A DNA stretch of 33,501 nucleotides from Rhizobacter sp. (GCA_025361845.1 JANYJL010000156.1:1-33501), one strand, 5' to 3'; positions 14,956 to 22,658 are shown, counted from the stretch's first letter. Numbers and translations are program-made. Notes: a model not told the origin generated them from the sequence alone.

Positions 14956-15677
14956 GGCAACACAGGCAACTGCCTGAATACGGCGCGGGTGCCCTCGCCC
15001 CAGGCCTTGCCGAGCGCGGAGAAGTAAGCGTCTTCTTCGTCGAAGCGGCGCCGCCGCGTGACCTTCAGGCTGTCGCGCTCGTAGCAGATCAGGTCGATCG
15101 GCATGCCGACCGAGAGGTTGCTGCGCATGGTCGAATCGAAGGACACCAGCACGCACTTGGTGGCGTCGTCGAGGCTGGTGGCCGGCGTGATGACGCGGTC
15201 GATGATCGACTTGCCGTACTTCGTCTCGCCGGTCTGGATGAATGGCGTGTCGAGGCCCGCTTCGATGAAGTTGCCCTCGGCGTAGATGCGGAACAGCCGC
15301 ATCGGCTCGCCCACGATCTGCCCGCCGAGGATGAAGGAGGCGTTGAACTTGATCGCGTTGTTGTTCAGGTAGGGCCCGTCGCGTCGTTCGATGTCGCGCA
15401 CGGCATCGGCCACGACGGCGGCCACGTCGAACATCGTGCTGCAGTTCCACAGGTTGGGAGCCTTGCCCGGCGCATCGCCGCGTTGCTTGAGAACGCCGAT
15501 CACGGCCTGGGTACCGGCCAGGTTGCCCGAGCTGAGCAGGACGATCACGCGGTTGCCCGCGCGCTCGAAGAGGGTGAGCTTGCAAAACTTGGCAAAGTTG
15601 TCCACGCCCGCGTGGGTGCGCGAGTCGGAGGCGAAAATGATTCCTTCATCGAGAACGATGCCGACGCAGTAGGTCAT
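14949..15677 (-). CDS. Anbu, proteasome-related self-compartmentalising protease
   Basis: A 242-residue protein of the Ntn-hydrolase fold. After Met the sequence is TYCVGIVLDEGIIFASDSRT, so removing Met exposes the Thr1 nucleophile. With Thr1 as residue 1, Asp17 (SDSRTHAG) and Lys32 (FCKL) match the active-site Asp and Lys of proteasome beta subunits and Anbu. NNNAIKFNASFILGGQI and TKYGKSIIDRVI are typical Anbu blocks. Anbu forms large open-ring or helical assemblies in the cytoplasm; its substrates are unknown. Its usual partners are a transglutaminase, an alpha-E protein and a permuted ATP-grasp protein; only the transglutaminase is nearby here. The ATG at 15677 has no clear ribosome-binding site. 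Confidence 0.9.
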   Translation of the reverse strand: MTYCVGIVLDEGIIFASDSRTHAGVDNFAKFCKLTLFERAGNRVIVLLSSGNLAGTQAVIGVLKQRGDAPGKAPNLWNCSTMFDVAAVVADAVRDIERRDGPYLNNNAIKFNASFILGGQIVGEPMRLFRIYAEGNFIEAGLDTPFIQTGETKYGKSIIDRVITPATSLDDATKCVLVSFDSTMRSNLSVGMPIDLICYERDSLKVTRRRRFDEEDAYFSALGKAWGEGTRAVFRQLPVLPW

Positions 15678-15784
15678 GCGCGGTTCAGCTTGAGCATGCG
15701 GGCTGCCGGGTTGACGATTGAGATGAAGGTAAGGGTACCCGCGGGCACGGTCTGTGCGCCAGCACACAGAGCACGAGGCGGCTG

Positions 15785-16963
15785 TCAATCGGGGTGCCGG
15801 TCGAAGTGGCCGCGGCAGCGTTCGACCCACTGCATGTATTGCGCCGAAGGTGCATCGCGCCTCAGGCGCGCGAGCACGACGCGGCAGGCAGGCAGGCCCG
15901 GGTCGGCGAGCGGGCGGGACTCGATCGCGCGACCGTCGTAGCTCAGGTTGTTGGCCGGCTTGGTCGCCAGGATGGCGCAACCCAGGCCATGGCCGACCAT
16001 GCCGCGCACCATTTCGACCGAGCCGGTGCGCCAGGCGATCTGCGGGCGCAGGCCGCGCGCGGCGAACAACGAGAGGAAGTAGTCGCGGCTCGGCGCCACG
16101 TCGAGCAGCACGAAAGGCTCCTTTGCCAGATCGGCGAGCTGCACCGCATCGGCGTCGGCCAGCGGGTGGCCAGCGGGCAGCAGGGCGTAGGGCGTGAGGT
16201 TCGCCAGCGGCTCGCAGGCAATGTCGTCGCCGAGTTCGAGCTCATAGGTCAGCGCCATGTCGATGCTGCCGGCGCGCAGGCCGTCGATGAGCTGCCGTTG
16301 ATCGCCTTCGAGCAAGCGCGCCGGCGGCGCGGCGCCATCGTTGCGCAGACCTTCTAGGATCGCCGGCAGCACGTAGGGCGCGAAGCTCGCGTACACGCCC
16401 AGACGCACGCTCGCCACTTCGTGCGGCGCCGCGCCCTGCAAGGCCGGGCCGAAGTGCGAGGGCGTGCCGTAGGCGCGGTTCGCGTAGATCAGCGGCGAGC
16501 CGAGCGGCGCCTTGGCGATCGCCTGCACGGCGCCGAAGAAGATCATGTGCGTGCCGACCTGCAGGTGGTGTTGCAAGCGGCAGTCGAAGGCCACCAGGCA
16601 ACCCCACAGGCGCGGCGAGCCGGTCGAGCCCGGCACCCAGCGCGTGCCACTGAACTTGTCGCCATCCTCGGTCTTGCGCCGGCCGCCGAAGATGTCCGAC
16701 AGATGCGACTGGTCGTCGCGCAATACGTTGACGCAGAACGCGCCGTTGGCAATCACCGCCGCCGCCGCCGCGCTTTGCCAGTGCACGCAGACCAGCAGGG
16801 TCGGCGCGGCGCCATCGGCGCTGACCGAGGACATCGCCGACACGGTGACGCCGGCGCGCCCGGCCACGCCGTCGGTCGTGACGACGCTGACGGTGCAGGC
16901 GGCATGGCTCATACCGTCGAGGAACTGGCTGCGAAGGACGTTGGGGGCGGCAGGGGCGTTCAT
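15785..16963 (-). CDS. Flavin reductase domain fused to a LysR-type substrate-binding domain
   Basis: A 392-residue protein with two domains. Residues 1-165 are an FMN-binding split-barrel flavin reductase (RutF/HpaC type): RSQFLDGMSHAACTVSVVTT, GVTVSAMSSVSADGAAPTLL, NGAFCVNVLRDDQSHLSDIF, and GTHMIFFGAVQAI. Residues 180-385 are a LysR effector domain: VRLGVYASFAPYVLPAILEG, DMALTYELELGDDI, PYALLPAGHPLADADAVQLA, and VEMVRGMVGHGLGCAILATK. There is no helix-turn-helix, so it should not bind DNA as a LysR would. No stop or homopolymer lies at the junction, so this looks like a genuine fusion. A flavin reductase gated by a small-molecule sensor is a reasonable guess. The ATG at 16963 follows AAGG by six bases. 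Confidence 0.88.
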   Translation of the reverse strand: MNAPAAPNVLRSQFLDGMSHAACTVSVVTTDGVAGRAGVTVSAMSSVSADGAAPTLLVCVHWQSAAAAAVIANGAFCVNVLRDDQSHLSDIFGGRRKTEDGDKFSGTRWVPGSTGSPRLWGCLVAFDCRLQHHLQVGTHMIFFGAVQAIAKAPLGSPLIYANRAYGTPSHFGPALQGAAPHEVASVRLGVYASFAPYVLPAILEGLRNDGAAPPARLLEGDQRQLIDGLRAGSIDMALTYELELGDDIACEPLANLTPYALLPAGHPLADADAVQLADLAKEPFVLLDVAPSRDYFLSLFAARGLRPQIAWRTGSVEMVRGMVGHGLGCAILATKPANNLSYDGRAIESRPLADPGLPACRVVLARLRRDAPSAQYMQWVERCRGHFDRHPD

Positions 16964-17060
16964 GCGTGACCTTGCTGTCAGTGGGTGGCACTGGTGTGGT
17001 GACAGTGTCGCCGACGACGCCCGCCAAGGCACAAATCACGGCTGATAAAATCCGACTGCG

Positions 17061-17681
17061 ATGGACTACCCCGGCAACCTTTTCGTCGTCGCCGCGCCGA
17101 GCGGCGCGGGAAAGTCGAGCCTCGTGAAAGCCTTGTTGGAGCTGGATTCGCACCTCACGCTGTCCATCTCGCACACCACGCGCGAGCCGCGCGGGCAGGA
17201 GCAGCAGGGCCGCGAATACCACTTCATCGATGAATCGGCCTTCCGCGCCAAGGTGGCGCACCAGGACTTCTTCGAATGGGCCGAGGTGCACGGGCACCTG
17301 TACGGCACCTCGAAACGCGAAATCGAGGCCAGCGTCGCCCAAGGCCAGGACGTGGTGCTCGAAATCGACTGGCAAGGCGCGCTGCAGATCAAGCAGTTGT
17401 TCCCGAACGCGATCCTGATCTTCATCCTGCCGCCGAGCTGGGAAGAGTTGCAGCAGCGCCTGAACCGGCGCGGCGAAGATCGGCCGGAAGTCATTGCCCA
17501 GCGCATGGAGAACGCGCGCATCGAGGTGGCCCAGGCCCGCGCATTCGACTTCGTTATAATCAACGGCTTGTTCGAGACGGCGCTTTTTGATTTGAAAGCG
17601 ATCGTCCACTCGCAGCGGCTCAAGTACACCGCGCAACGCAGAGGCAAACCTGCCGTCTTTGCGGCCCTCAACCTCAGTTGA
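17061..17681 (+). CDS. gmk: Guanylate kinase
   Basis: A 206-residue enzyme that phosphorylates GMP to GDP with ATP. The P-loop APSGAGKSS is at residues 12-20, followed by the GMP-binding segment [20 protein letters not shown] and [11 protein letters not shown]. Length is normal (about 205). The ATG at 17061 begins the conserved region directly. It is first in gmk-rpoZ-spoT, the standard order in many proteobacteria; Gmk and SpoT both act on guanine nucleotides and (p)ppGpp inhibits Gmk in many bacteria. The upstream GATAAAATC (about 17044-17052) could be part of a -10 element. Confidence 0.96.
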   Translation: MDYPGNLFVVAAPSGAGKSSLVKALLELDSHLTLSISHTTREPRGQEQQGREYHFIDESAFRAKVAHQDFFEWAEVHGHLYGTSKREIEASVAQGQDVVLEIDWQGALQIKQLFPNAILIFILPPSWEELQQRLNRRGEDRPEVIAQRMENARIEVAQARAFDFVIINGLFETALFDLKAIVHSQRLKYTAQRRGKPAVFAALNLS

Positions 17682-17734
17682 CTCTGTCGCGCTTCATACC
17701 GAAGCCGGCAACGCCAGCGTTTCGGAGAATCCTC

Positions 17735-17938
17735 ATGGCCCGCATCACCGTCGAAGACTGCCTCGTCAAGATCCCGAACCGCTTCCAGCTCGTGCTCGCC
17801 GCCACCTACCGCGCGCGCATGCTGAGCCAAGGCCACGCGCCCAAGATCGAGACCAAGAACAAGCCCGGCGTGACCGCGTTGCGCGAAATCGCCGCTGGCG
17901 AAGTCGGCATCGAAATGCTGCGCAAGGTGCCGGTCTAA
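17735..17938 (+). CDS. rpoZ: RNA polymerase omega subunit
   Basis: A 67-residue protein, [20 protein letters not shown] at the start, matching the conserved omega N-terminus, with [15 protein letters not shown] near the end. Omega helps fold and assemble the beta' subunit and forms part of the (p)ppGpp site. The ATG at 17735 follows GGAG by seven bases; an upstream in-frame start at 17678 lies almost on the gmk stop and adds a non-conserved leader. The gene lies between gmk and spoT as in most proteobacteria. Confidence 0.95.
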   Translation: MARITVEDCLVKIPNRFQLVLAATYRARMLSQGHAPKIETKNKPGVTALREIAAGEVGIEMLRKVPV

Positions 17939-17944
17939 ACCTCC

Positions 17945-17994
17945 GTCGGTCCCGCTCGGGGCCGACACCCAGGCGCTCGCCGGCATGGCGAGCG
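17945..17994 (+). terminator. Tandem hairpins between rpoZ and spoT
   Basis: Two strong stem-loops follow the rpoZ stop. The first is GTCGGTCCC-GCTC-GGGGCCGAC (17945-17966, nine pairs with one T-G wobble). The second is CGCTCGCC-GGCAT-GGCGAGCG (17974-17994, eight perfect pairs). The second is followed by ACCTTCCCCCC rather than a U tract. They may be a weak terminator or attenuator, or an RNA-stabilising structure that lowers spoT relative to rpoZ. Confidence 0.4.
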
Positions 17995-18064
17995 ACCTTC
18001 CCCCCAGCCCGACTGCCCGGGCGCCCTCCACCCCCCGCTCCTCGATACGCGTTAAATTCGTGGG

Positions 18065-20353
18065 ATGAGCGACCGCTCCCCCAACGTTTTGCGTGACATG
18101 CATCCCGCGCCGGCTCCCGTGGCGGGCAAGCGCGTGGCCGCGCCTAAAACGCCGGTCGCCAAAGATGCGGCGCTGTCCTCTTTCGCGGCGCTGACCGCCA
18201 AGCTCGATTACCTCGACGCACCCGACCTCAAGCGCGTGCGCGACGCCTACCGCTTCGCCGACGAGGCCCACCTCGGCCAGTTCCGCGCCAGCGGTGAGCC
18301 CTACATCACGCACCCGATCGCGGTGGCCGGCCTGTGCGCCGAATGGAAGCTCGATGCGCAGGCGATCATGGCCGCGCTGATGCACGACGCGATGGAAGAT
18401 TGCGGTGTCTCCAAACCCGAGCTGATCGAACGTTTCGGCGCACCGACCGCTGACCTCGTCGACGGCCTGACCAAACTCGACAAGCTGCACTTCTCCACGC
18501 GCGAAGAGTCGCAGGCCGAGTCCTTCCGCAAGATGCTGCTGGCGATGGCGCGCGACGTGCGGGTGATCCTCATCAAGCTGGCCGACCGCCTGCACAACAT
18601 GCGCACGATGGACGCGGTGGCGCAGGCCAAACGCGCGCGCATCGCGGCCGAGACGATCGAGATCTACGCCCCGATCGCACACCGCCTGGGCCTGAACCAG
18701 ACCTACCGCGAGTTGCAGGAGCTGTCCTTCCAGCACCTGCATCCCTGGCGCCACGAAGCCCTGCTCAAGGCGGTGACGAAGGCGCGCGGCTACCGGCGCG
18801 ACATCGTCGAGCGCATCCAGCGCGACGTGGAAAAAGCCTTCGCGCAGGACAAGCTGAAAGCCCAGGTCTCGGGGCGCGAGAAGACGCTGTTCTCGATCTA
18901 CACCAAGATGCGCGAGAAGCACCTCACCTTCGCGCAGGTGAACGACATCTTCGGCTTCCGCGTCGTCGTGTCCACCTTGTCCGAGTGTTATGTCGCGATG
19001 GGCGCGCTGCACCAGTTGTTCAAGCCGGTGCCGGGCCGCTTCAAGGACTACATCGCGATCCCGAAGGGCAACGGCTACCAGTCGCTGCACACCACGCTCG
19101 TCAGCCCGCTGGGCACGGCGGTCGAATTCCAGATTCGCACCGAGCCGATGAACGCAGTGGCCGAAAAAGGCATCGCCGCGCACTGGATGTACAAGTCCGG
19201 CACCGGCGGCCCATCGCATGTGCAGGAAGCGCAGCGCCTGGGTGCGATGTGGTTGCAGTCGCTCATCGACATCCAGCAGGACACACGCGATTCCGGCGAG
19301 TTCCTCGAACACGTGAAGATCGATCTGTTCCCCGACGCGGTCTACGTGTTCACGCCGAAGTCGAAGATCCTCGCCTTGCCGCGCGGCGCCACGCCCGTGG
19401 ACTTCGCCTACGCGATCCACTCCGACGTGGGCGACCATTGTGTGGCCGCCAAGGTCAACGGCGAGCCGGTGGCGTTGCGCACCGAGCTGCGCAGCGGCGA
19501 CGTGGTCGAGGTCGTCGGTGCGCCCGGCGCGCGCCCCAACCCGGCCTGGCTGAACTTCGTGCGCACCGGCCGCGCGCGGTCGAAGATCCGCCACTACCTG
19601 AAGACGATGGAGCAGGACGAATCGCAGGACATGGGCGAGAAGATGCTCGCCCAGGCCCTGCGTGCCGAAGGCCTGCAACTGCCCGGCAGCGAGCCCGAGG
19701 ACGCGCCGCTGTGGCAAGGCCTCGCGCGCTGGAGCGGCAACCGCAGCCGCGCCGAATTGATGACCGACATCGGCGTCGGCCGCAAGATCGCCACCATCGT
19801 CGCCAAGCAGTTGGCGCGCCTGATGGCCGAACGCGGCAGCAAGCCCGACGCGCTGACGCTGACGATGGGCCGCTACGCCGCCGACGACAACGCGCCCTCG
19901 CAAGGCCTGGTGCTGATCGACGGAGGCGAAGGCGCCTCGGTGCAGCTCGCGCCCTGCTGCCGGCCGATCCCGGGCGACTCGATCGTCGGCTACCTCGGCC
20001 GCGGCGAAGGCCTGACCGTGCACACCGCCGAATGCAGTGTCGGAAAACGACTCTTCGAGCGCGACAGCGAACGCTGGATGGGCGTGGACTGGTCCGAGCA
20101 GCCGACACGCTCGTTCGAGACCAGCATCTCGCTGCTGCTGCGCAGTGGCAAGGGCGTGCTGGCCCAGGTGGCTCAAGCGGTGAGCGAGGCGGAGGCCGAC
20201 ATCACCCACATCGACATGGGCGAGGCGCCAGGTGAAGAAACCACCGAACTGCGCCTCTTGATCAGCGTGCGCGATCGCCTGCACCTGGCCGACGTGATCC
20301 GCACGCTGCGGCGTTCGAGCACGGTGCTGCGCGCGGCGCGCGTCAAACCCTGA
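18065..20353 (+). CDS. spoT: Bifunctional (p)ppGpp synthetase/hydrolase, RelA/SpoT family
   Basis: A 762-residue protein. The order is HD hydrolase domain (His107-Asp108 in ALMHDAMED, LADRLHNMRT at 172-181), synthetase domain (NDIFGFRVVV; GRFKDYIAIPKGNGYQSLHT), TGS domain (about 405-465), a Cys-rich segment (APCCRPIPGD) and a C-terminal ACT domain (TSISLLLRSGKGVLAQVAQA). The RFKD motif at 325-328 is the form found in bifunctional enzymes rather than the EFDD form of RelA-only synthetases, and the HD site is intact, so it should both make and degrade (p)ppGpp. The ATG at 18065 has only a weak GTGGG ribosome-binding site. It ends six bases before convergent greB. Confidence 0.95.
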   Translation: MSDRSPNVLRDMHPAPAPVAGKRVAAPKTPVAKDAALSSFAALTAKLDYLDAPDLKRVRDAYRFADEAHLGQFRASGEPYITHPIAVAGLCAEWKLDAQAIMAALMHDAMEDCGVSKPELIERFGAPTADLVDGLTKLDKLHFSTREESQAESFRKMLLAMARDVRVILIKLADRLHNMRTMDAVAQAKRARIAAETIEIYAPIAHRLGLNQTYRELQELSFQHLHPWRHEALLKAVTKARGYRRDIVERIQRDVEKAFAQDKLKAQVSGREKTLFSIYTKMREKHLTFAQVNDIFGFRVVVSTLSECYVAMGALHQLFKPVPGRFKDYIAIPKGNGYQSLHTTLVSPLGTAVEFQIRTEPMNAVAEKGIAAHWMYKSGTGGPSHVQEAQRLGAMWLQSLIDIQQDTRDSGEFLEHVKIDLFPDAVYVFTPKSKILALPRGATPVDFAYAIHSDVGDHCVAAKVNGEPVALRTELRSGDVVEVVGAPGARPNPAWLNFVRTGRARSKIRHYLKTMEQDESQDMGEKMLAQALRAEGLQLPGSEPEDAPLWQGLARWSGNRSRAELMTDIGVGRKIATIVAKQLARLMAERGSKPDALTLTMGRYAADDNAPSQGLVLIDGGEGASVQLAPCCRPIPGDSIVGYLGRGEGLTVHTAECSVGKRLFERDSERWMGVDWSEQPTRSFETSISLLLRSGKGVLAQVAQAVSEAEADITHIDMGEAPGEETTELRLLISVRDRLHLADVIRTLRRSSTVLRAARVKP

Positions 20354-20364
20354 ACTTGTTCAGG
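20349..20364. repeat. Palindrome spanning the convergent spoT and greB stop codons
   Basis: CCTGAAC-TT-GTTCAGG is a perfect inverted repeat that covers both TGA stops (spoT 20351-20353; greB, on the minus strand, 20360-20362). It could form a small hairpin in either transcript. No U tract follows, so it is a weak candidate for a two-way terminator. Confidence 0.35.
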
Positions 20365-20932
20365 CCGCCGGCGCGGGGGCCGGGTAGCGCACCTCGATCA
20401 CCTCGATCTTCTCCAGGCCGCCCGGCGTCATCAACTGCACTTCGTCGCCTTCACGCGACTTGAGCAAGGCGCGGGCGATCGGCGAGATCCAGCTCACCTC
20501 GCCGTTCAGGTTGTCGGCCTCGTCGATGCCTTTGATCGTGACGGTGCGCGCCTCGCCACGCTGGTTTTCATAGGTCACCGTCGCGCCGAAGAACACCTGG
20601 TCGCTGCCGTGGTGGGCCGAGGGGTCGGCCACTTCGGCGATGTCGAGCCGCTTGGTGAGGAAGCGGATGCGGCGGTCGATCTCGCGCAGGCGCTTCTTGC
20701 CGTAGAGGTAGTCGCCGTTCTCCGAGCGGTCACCGTTTTTCGCGGCCCAGGAGACGATCTCGACGATCTTCGGGCGCTCGCTGTCCAGCAGGTCCATCAA
20801 CTCTTCGCGCAGGCGCTTGTAGCCGGCGGGCGTGAGGTAGTTGCGCGTGCCCGCCGGGATGGGCGCGGCCGAGGGGTCGTCGCCCTCCTCGTCCTCATCA
20901 CCCGAGGGCTCGCGCGTGAAAGCCTTGTTCAT
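20360..20932 (-). CDS. greB: Transcription elongation factor GreB
   Basis: A 190-residue factor that enters the RNA polymerase secondary channel and stimulates cleavage of backtracked RNA. The N-terminal coiled coil starts NYLTPAGYKRLREELMDLLD. Its tip has the GreB signature NGDRSENGDYLYGKKRLREI, with acidic tip residues intact, and the C-terminal FKBP-like domain includes SWISPIARALLKSREGDEV. The first 28 residues are an acidic, low-complexity extension seen in some betaproteobacteria. The gene is convergent with spoT, an arrangement common in Burkholderiales. Confidence 0.95.
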   Translation of the reverse strand: MNKAFTREPSGDEDEEGDDPSAAPIPAGTRNYLTPAGYKRLREELMDLLDSERPKIVEIVSWAAKNGDRSENGDYLYGKKRLREIDRRIRFLTKRLDIAEVADPSAHHGSDQVFFGATVTYENQRGEARTVTIKGIDEADNLNGEVSWISPIARALLKSREGDEVQLMTPGGLEKIEVIEVRYPAPAPAA

Positions 20933-20953
20933 GCGGCATTGTGCCGCGGCAGA

Positions 20954-21090
20954 TCAATCCTTCAGCGCGGAGAGGAACTGCTTCAACTCGGCCGCCGGCG
21001 GGTTGCCGAACACCTGCTCAGGCGGCCCGATTTCATGGATGCGACCCGCGTGCATGAAGACGAGCCGATCACTCACCTTGCGCGACAATG
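20954..21090 (-). pseudogene. Severed C-terminal end of a polar amino-acid ABC-transporter ATPase
   Basis: On the minus strand about 44 codons read ...SRKVSDRLVFMHAGRIHEIG, then PPEQVFGNPPAAELKQFLSA and LKD before TGA at 20956-20954. This is the C-terminal end of HisP/GlnQ/GltL-type ATPases (usual form FAR.VSDRVVFM..G...E.G.PE..F..P....L..FL). Homology stops abruptly at about 21085-21090; the Walker A, Walker B and signature motifs are all missing. No start codon or ribosome-binding site suits the fragment. It marks a deletion or insertion boundary between greB and tRNA-Arg. The stop lies 22 bases from the greB ATG. Confidence 0.75.
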
Positions 21091-21228
21091 GTTAGCTCCT
21101 CTGGACAGCGGACAGCCGAGCTTGGGTATCAGCCGTTCAGCGAATGTCCTGCGGCTCGGGCCGGCGCGAGAGAAGCGGCAACCGAACGGCAACCAGAGCG
21201 GCGCACTCCCCAAAAGTCCGCCGACAAG
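21091..21228. other. Gap of unknown origin between ABC remnant and tRNA terminator
   Basis: These 138 bases resemble none of the flanking genes. They contain the short tandem repeat at 21176-21194, described separately. No integrase, transposase or inverted terminal repeat is recognisable. Being just downstream of a tRNA gene and next to a severed gene, the gap may be the scar of a lost integrated element. Confidence 0.35.
21176..21194 (+). repeat. Short direct repeat CGGCAACC-GAA-CGGCAACC
   Basis: Two identical octamers are spaced by three bases, giving an 11-base period, about one helical turn. Repeats of this kind can be binding sites for a recombinase or regulator, but two copies are also possible by chance in GC-rich DNA. 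Confidence 0.4.
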
Positions 21229-21261
21229 AAAAAACAGCCTAGAAGCAAAATGCCTCTAAGC
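21229..21261 (-). terminator. Rho-independent terminator of tRNA-Arg
   Basis: On the minus strand GCTTAGAGGC-ATTTT-GCTTCTAGGC forms a ten-pair stem (two wobble pairs) with a five-base loop, followed by TGTTTTTT. It begins 23 bases after the tRNA CCA end, a normal position for a tRNA terminator. It separates tRNA-Arg transcription from the ABC remnant and greB downstream. Confidence 0.8.
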
Positions 21262-21284
21262 CGTTGATCCGTTTCTTGTTTTTC

Positions 21285-21361
21285 TGGTGCGGCTGGCAGG
21301 AATCGAACCCACGACCCCTTGGTTCGTAGCCAAGTACTCTATCCAGCTGAGCTACAGCCGC
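21285..21361 (-). tRNA. tRNA-Arg (anticodon ACG)
   Basis: The minus strand folds as a complete 77-base tRNA. The acceptor arms GCGGCTG and CAGCCGC pair perfectly, followed by discriminator A and an encoded CCA end. The D-arm region is AGCTCAGCTGGATAGAGT, the anticodon stem-loop is CTTGG-CTACGAA-CCAAG with anticodon ACG, and the T arm contains GGTTCGAATCC. The wobble A is normally edited to inosine by TadA, so this tRNA reads CGU, CGC and CGA. tRNA-Arg genes are frequent integration sites for mobile elements. Confidence 0.97.
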
Positions 21362-21371
21362 GCAGCCCCAG

Positions 21372-21403
21372 ATTATAGCATCGCCGCGGGCGGCTCAATT
21401 CAA
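21372..21403 (-). promoter_or_regulatory. Promoter of tRNA-Arg
   Basis: The minus strand carries a perfect -10 hexamer, TATAAT (21377-21372), ending ten bases before the mature tRNA 5' end. Upstream, TTGAGC (spacer 15) or TTGAAT (spacer 20) may act as a -35 box; neither spacing is ideal. The -35 region lies within the 3' end of hemY. A strong -10 next to a stable RNA gene is expected. Confidence 0.6.
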
Positions 21404-22642
21404 GCGCGCGGCGGCTTCGAAGGCACGGGTGGCGCGCGGCTCGTCGTCTTCCTGCCGCGCGAGTTGCGCCAGAGCCAGCCAGGCCTTGCGGCGGGCGGCG
21501 GCGGCGAGCTCGGTGTCGGCACAGGCCTGCTCCAGCAGACGCCGAGCCTTGCCCCACAACTGGCGCTCGGCGAGCGCACTGCCCACGGCCAGGGCCACCG
21601 CACCGTCACGCGGGAAGGCCTGCGCGGCGGCCTCCAGGCGCGGCAGCCATTCCGGGCCGAGGCCACGCATCGCACTCACGAGGGCGAGTGCCACCGCGGC
21701 ACGTTCATCGCCCGCCAATTCGCCGATGCGATCCCAGAACGGGCGCAGCCAGCCACGCGCTTCGTCGACGCCACCCAGCTCGGCGGCGCGGCTGGCCGCA
21801 CGCGCAGCGACATACGGGTCGCGGCGATCGACCGGATCGAACTGCAACCAGGCGCGGCGCAACTGGTCGGCGTCGTGCGCGGTGTCGAGCGTCTCGAACG
21901 CCAATGAGCGCAGCAGGCCTTGTGCGGCCACTTTCGAGAATCCCTGGTGCTTGGCGAGCAGGCGCGCCGTCTTGAGTGCGTCCTGCGGCTGGCGTGCCAA
22001 ACGCGCGGCTTGCAGCTTCAGGCGCAGCGCATGCGTGCGGCGCGCCACGCCGACGGGCAGCGCGGCGAGCAGCTCGGCGGCACGCGGCGCATCGCGGTCG
22101 TCCAGCGCCCATTCGGCAGCCAGCAAACGCGCGCCTTCTTCGGCCGAGCGCGCGGCCGGGCTCCGGCTCGACAGCTCGAGCGCCTGGCGCAAGGCCTGGT
22201 CGCGCCCCGCGCGGTCTTGCAGGCGGTGCGCGCTGCCGGCGGCGAGCAGGTGGCCGAGCACGGTGAATTCGTTGTCCTGCGTCAGCTCGGGTGTGTCGCC
22301 CTGGATCGCCAGCGCCTGCTGGGCCGAGCGCTGGGCGCGGCTGTAGCGGCCGCCGAAATACTGCGCCAGCGCATCGCGCAATGCCGCCTGGGCACTGCGG
22401 TCGCGCCGCGACACGCGCCAGGCATGTGCGCGCTGCGGCAGGCCGAGCAGGCCACTGACCGCCTGGATCACGGTGACCAGCACGAAGCAGGTGCCGATCA
22501 ACAAGATCAGAAACAGGTTCAGCGACAGGTCGATCCGCCAACTCTGCCAGTAGAAAGTGACGAGCCCGTCGTTCGTGCCGAGCGTCGTGGCGGCGACCAC
22601 GGCGGCGGCGAACAGCAGCACGAACCAGATGGCGATGCGCAT
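21395..22642 (-). CDS. hemY: HemY, membrane-anchored TPR protein of the heme pathway
   Basis: A 415-residue protein of the proteobacterial HemY family (not protoporphyrinogen oxidase). Two membrane helices lie near the N-terminus (about 1-24 and 41-62; MRIAIWFVLLFAAAVVAATT starts the first). A helical-repeat region follows, with the family-typical DLSLNLFLILLIG and AYFGGRY-like AQYFGGRYSRAQRSAQQALA. The C-terminal part has TPR-like alanine-rich helices. It has been linked to late heme synthesis, probably as a scaffold. The ATG at 22642 fits the family; the open frame extends to 22684 inside hemX. It lies 16 bases after hemX. Confidence 0.9.
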   Translation of the reverse strand: MRIAIWFVLLFAAAVVAATTLGTNDGLVTFYWQSWRIDLSLNLFLILLIGTCFVLVTVIQAVSGLLGLPQRAHAWRVSRRDRSAQAALRDALAQYFGGRYSRAQRSAQQALAIQGDTPELTQDNEFTVLGHLLAAGSAHRLQDRAGRDQALRQALELSSRSPAARSAEEGARLLAAEWALDDRDAPRAAELLAALPVGVARRTHALRLKLQAARLARQPQDALKTARLLAKHQGFSKVAAQGLLRSLAFETLDTAHDADQLRRAWLQFDPVDRRDPYVAARAASRAAELGGVDEARGWLRPFWDRIGELAGDERAAVALALVSAMRGLGPEWLPRLEAAAQAFPRDGAVALAVGSALAERQLWGKARRLLEQACADTELAAAARRKAWLALAQLARQEDDEPRATRAFEAAARLN

Positions 22643-22658
22643 GCGACCCGCGCTCGCT

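Noticed and set aside
16242-17636. 464-codon minus frame overlapping gmk and the fused reductase
   Set aside because: It is out of frame with both real genes and has no motif.
17066-20284. Very long minus-strand open frame (1072 codons) opposite gmk, rpoZ and spoT
   Set aside because: It lies entirely antisense to three certain genes, has low-complexity His/Arg/Ala-rich content and no family motif; GC-rich codon bias keeps the opposite frame open.
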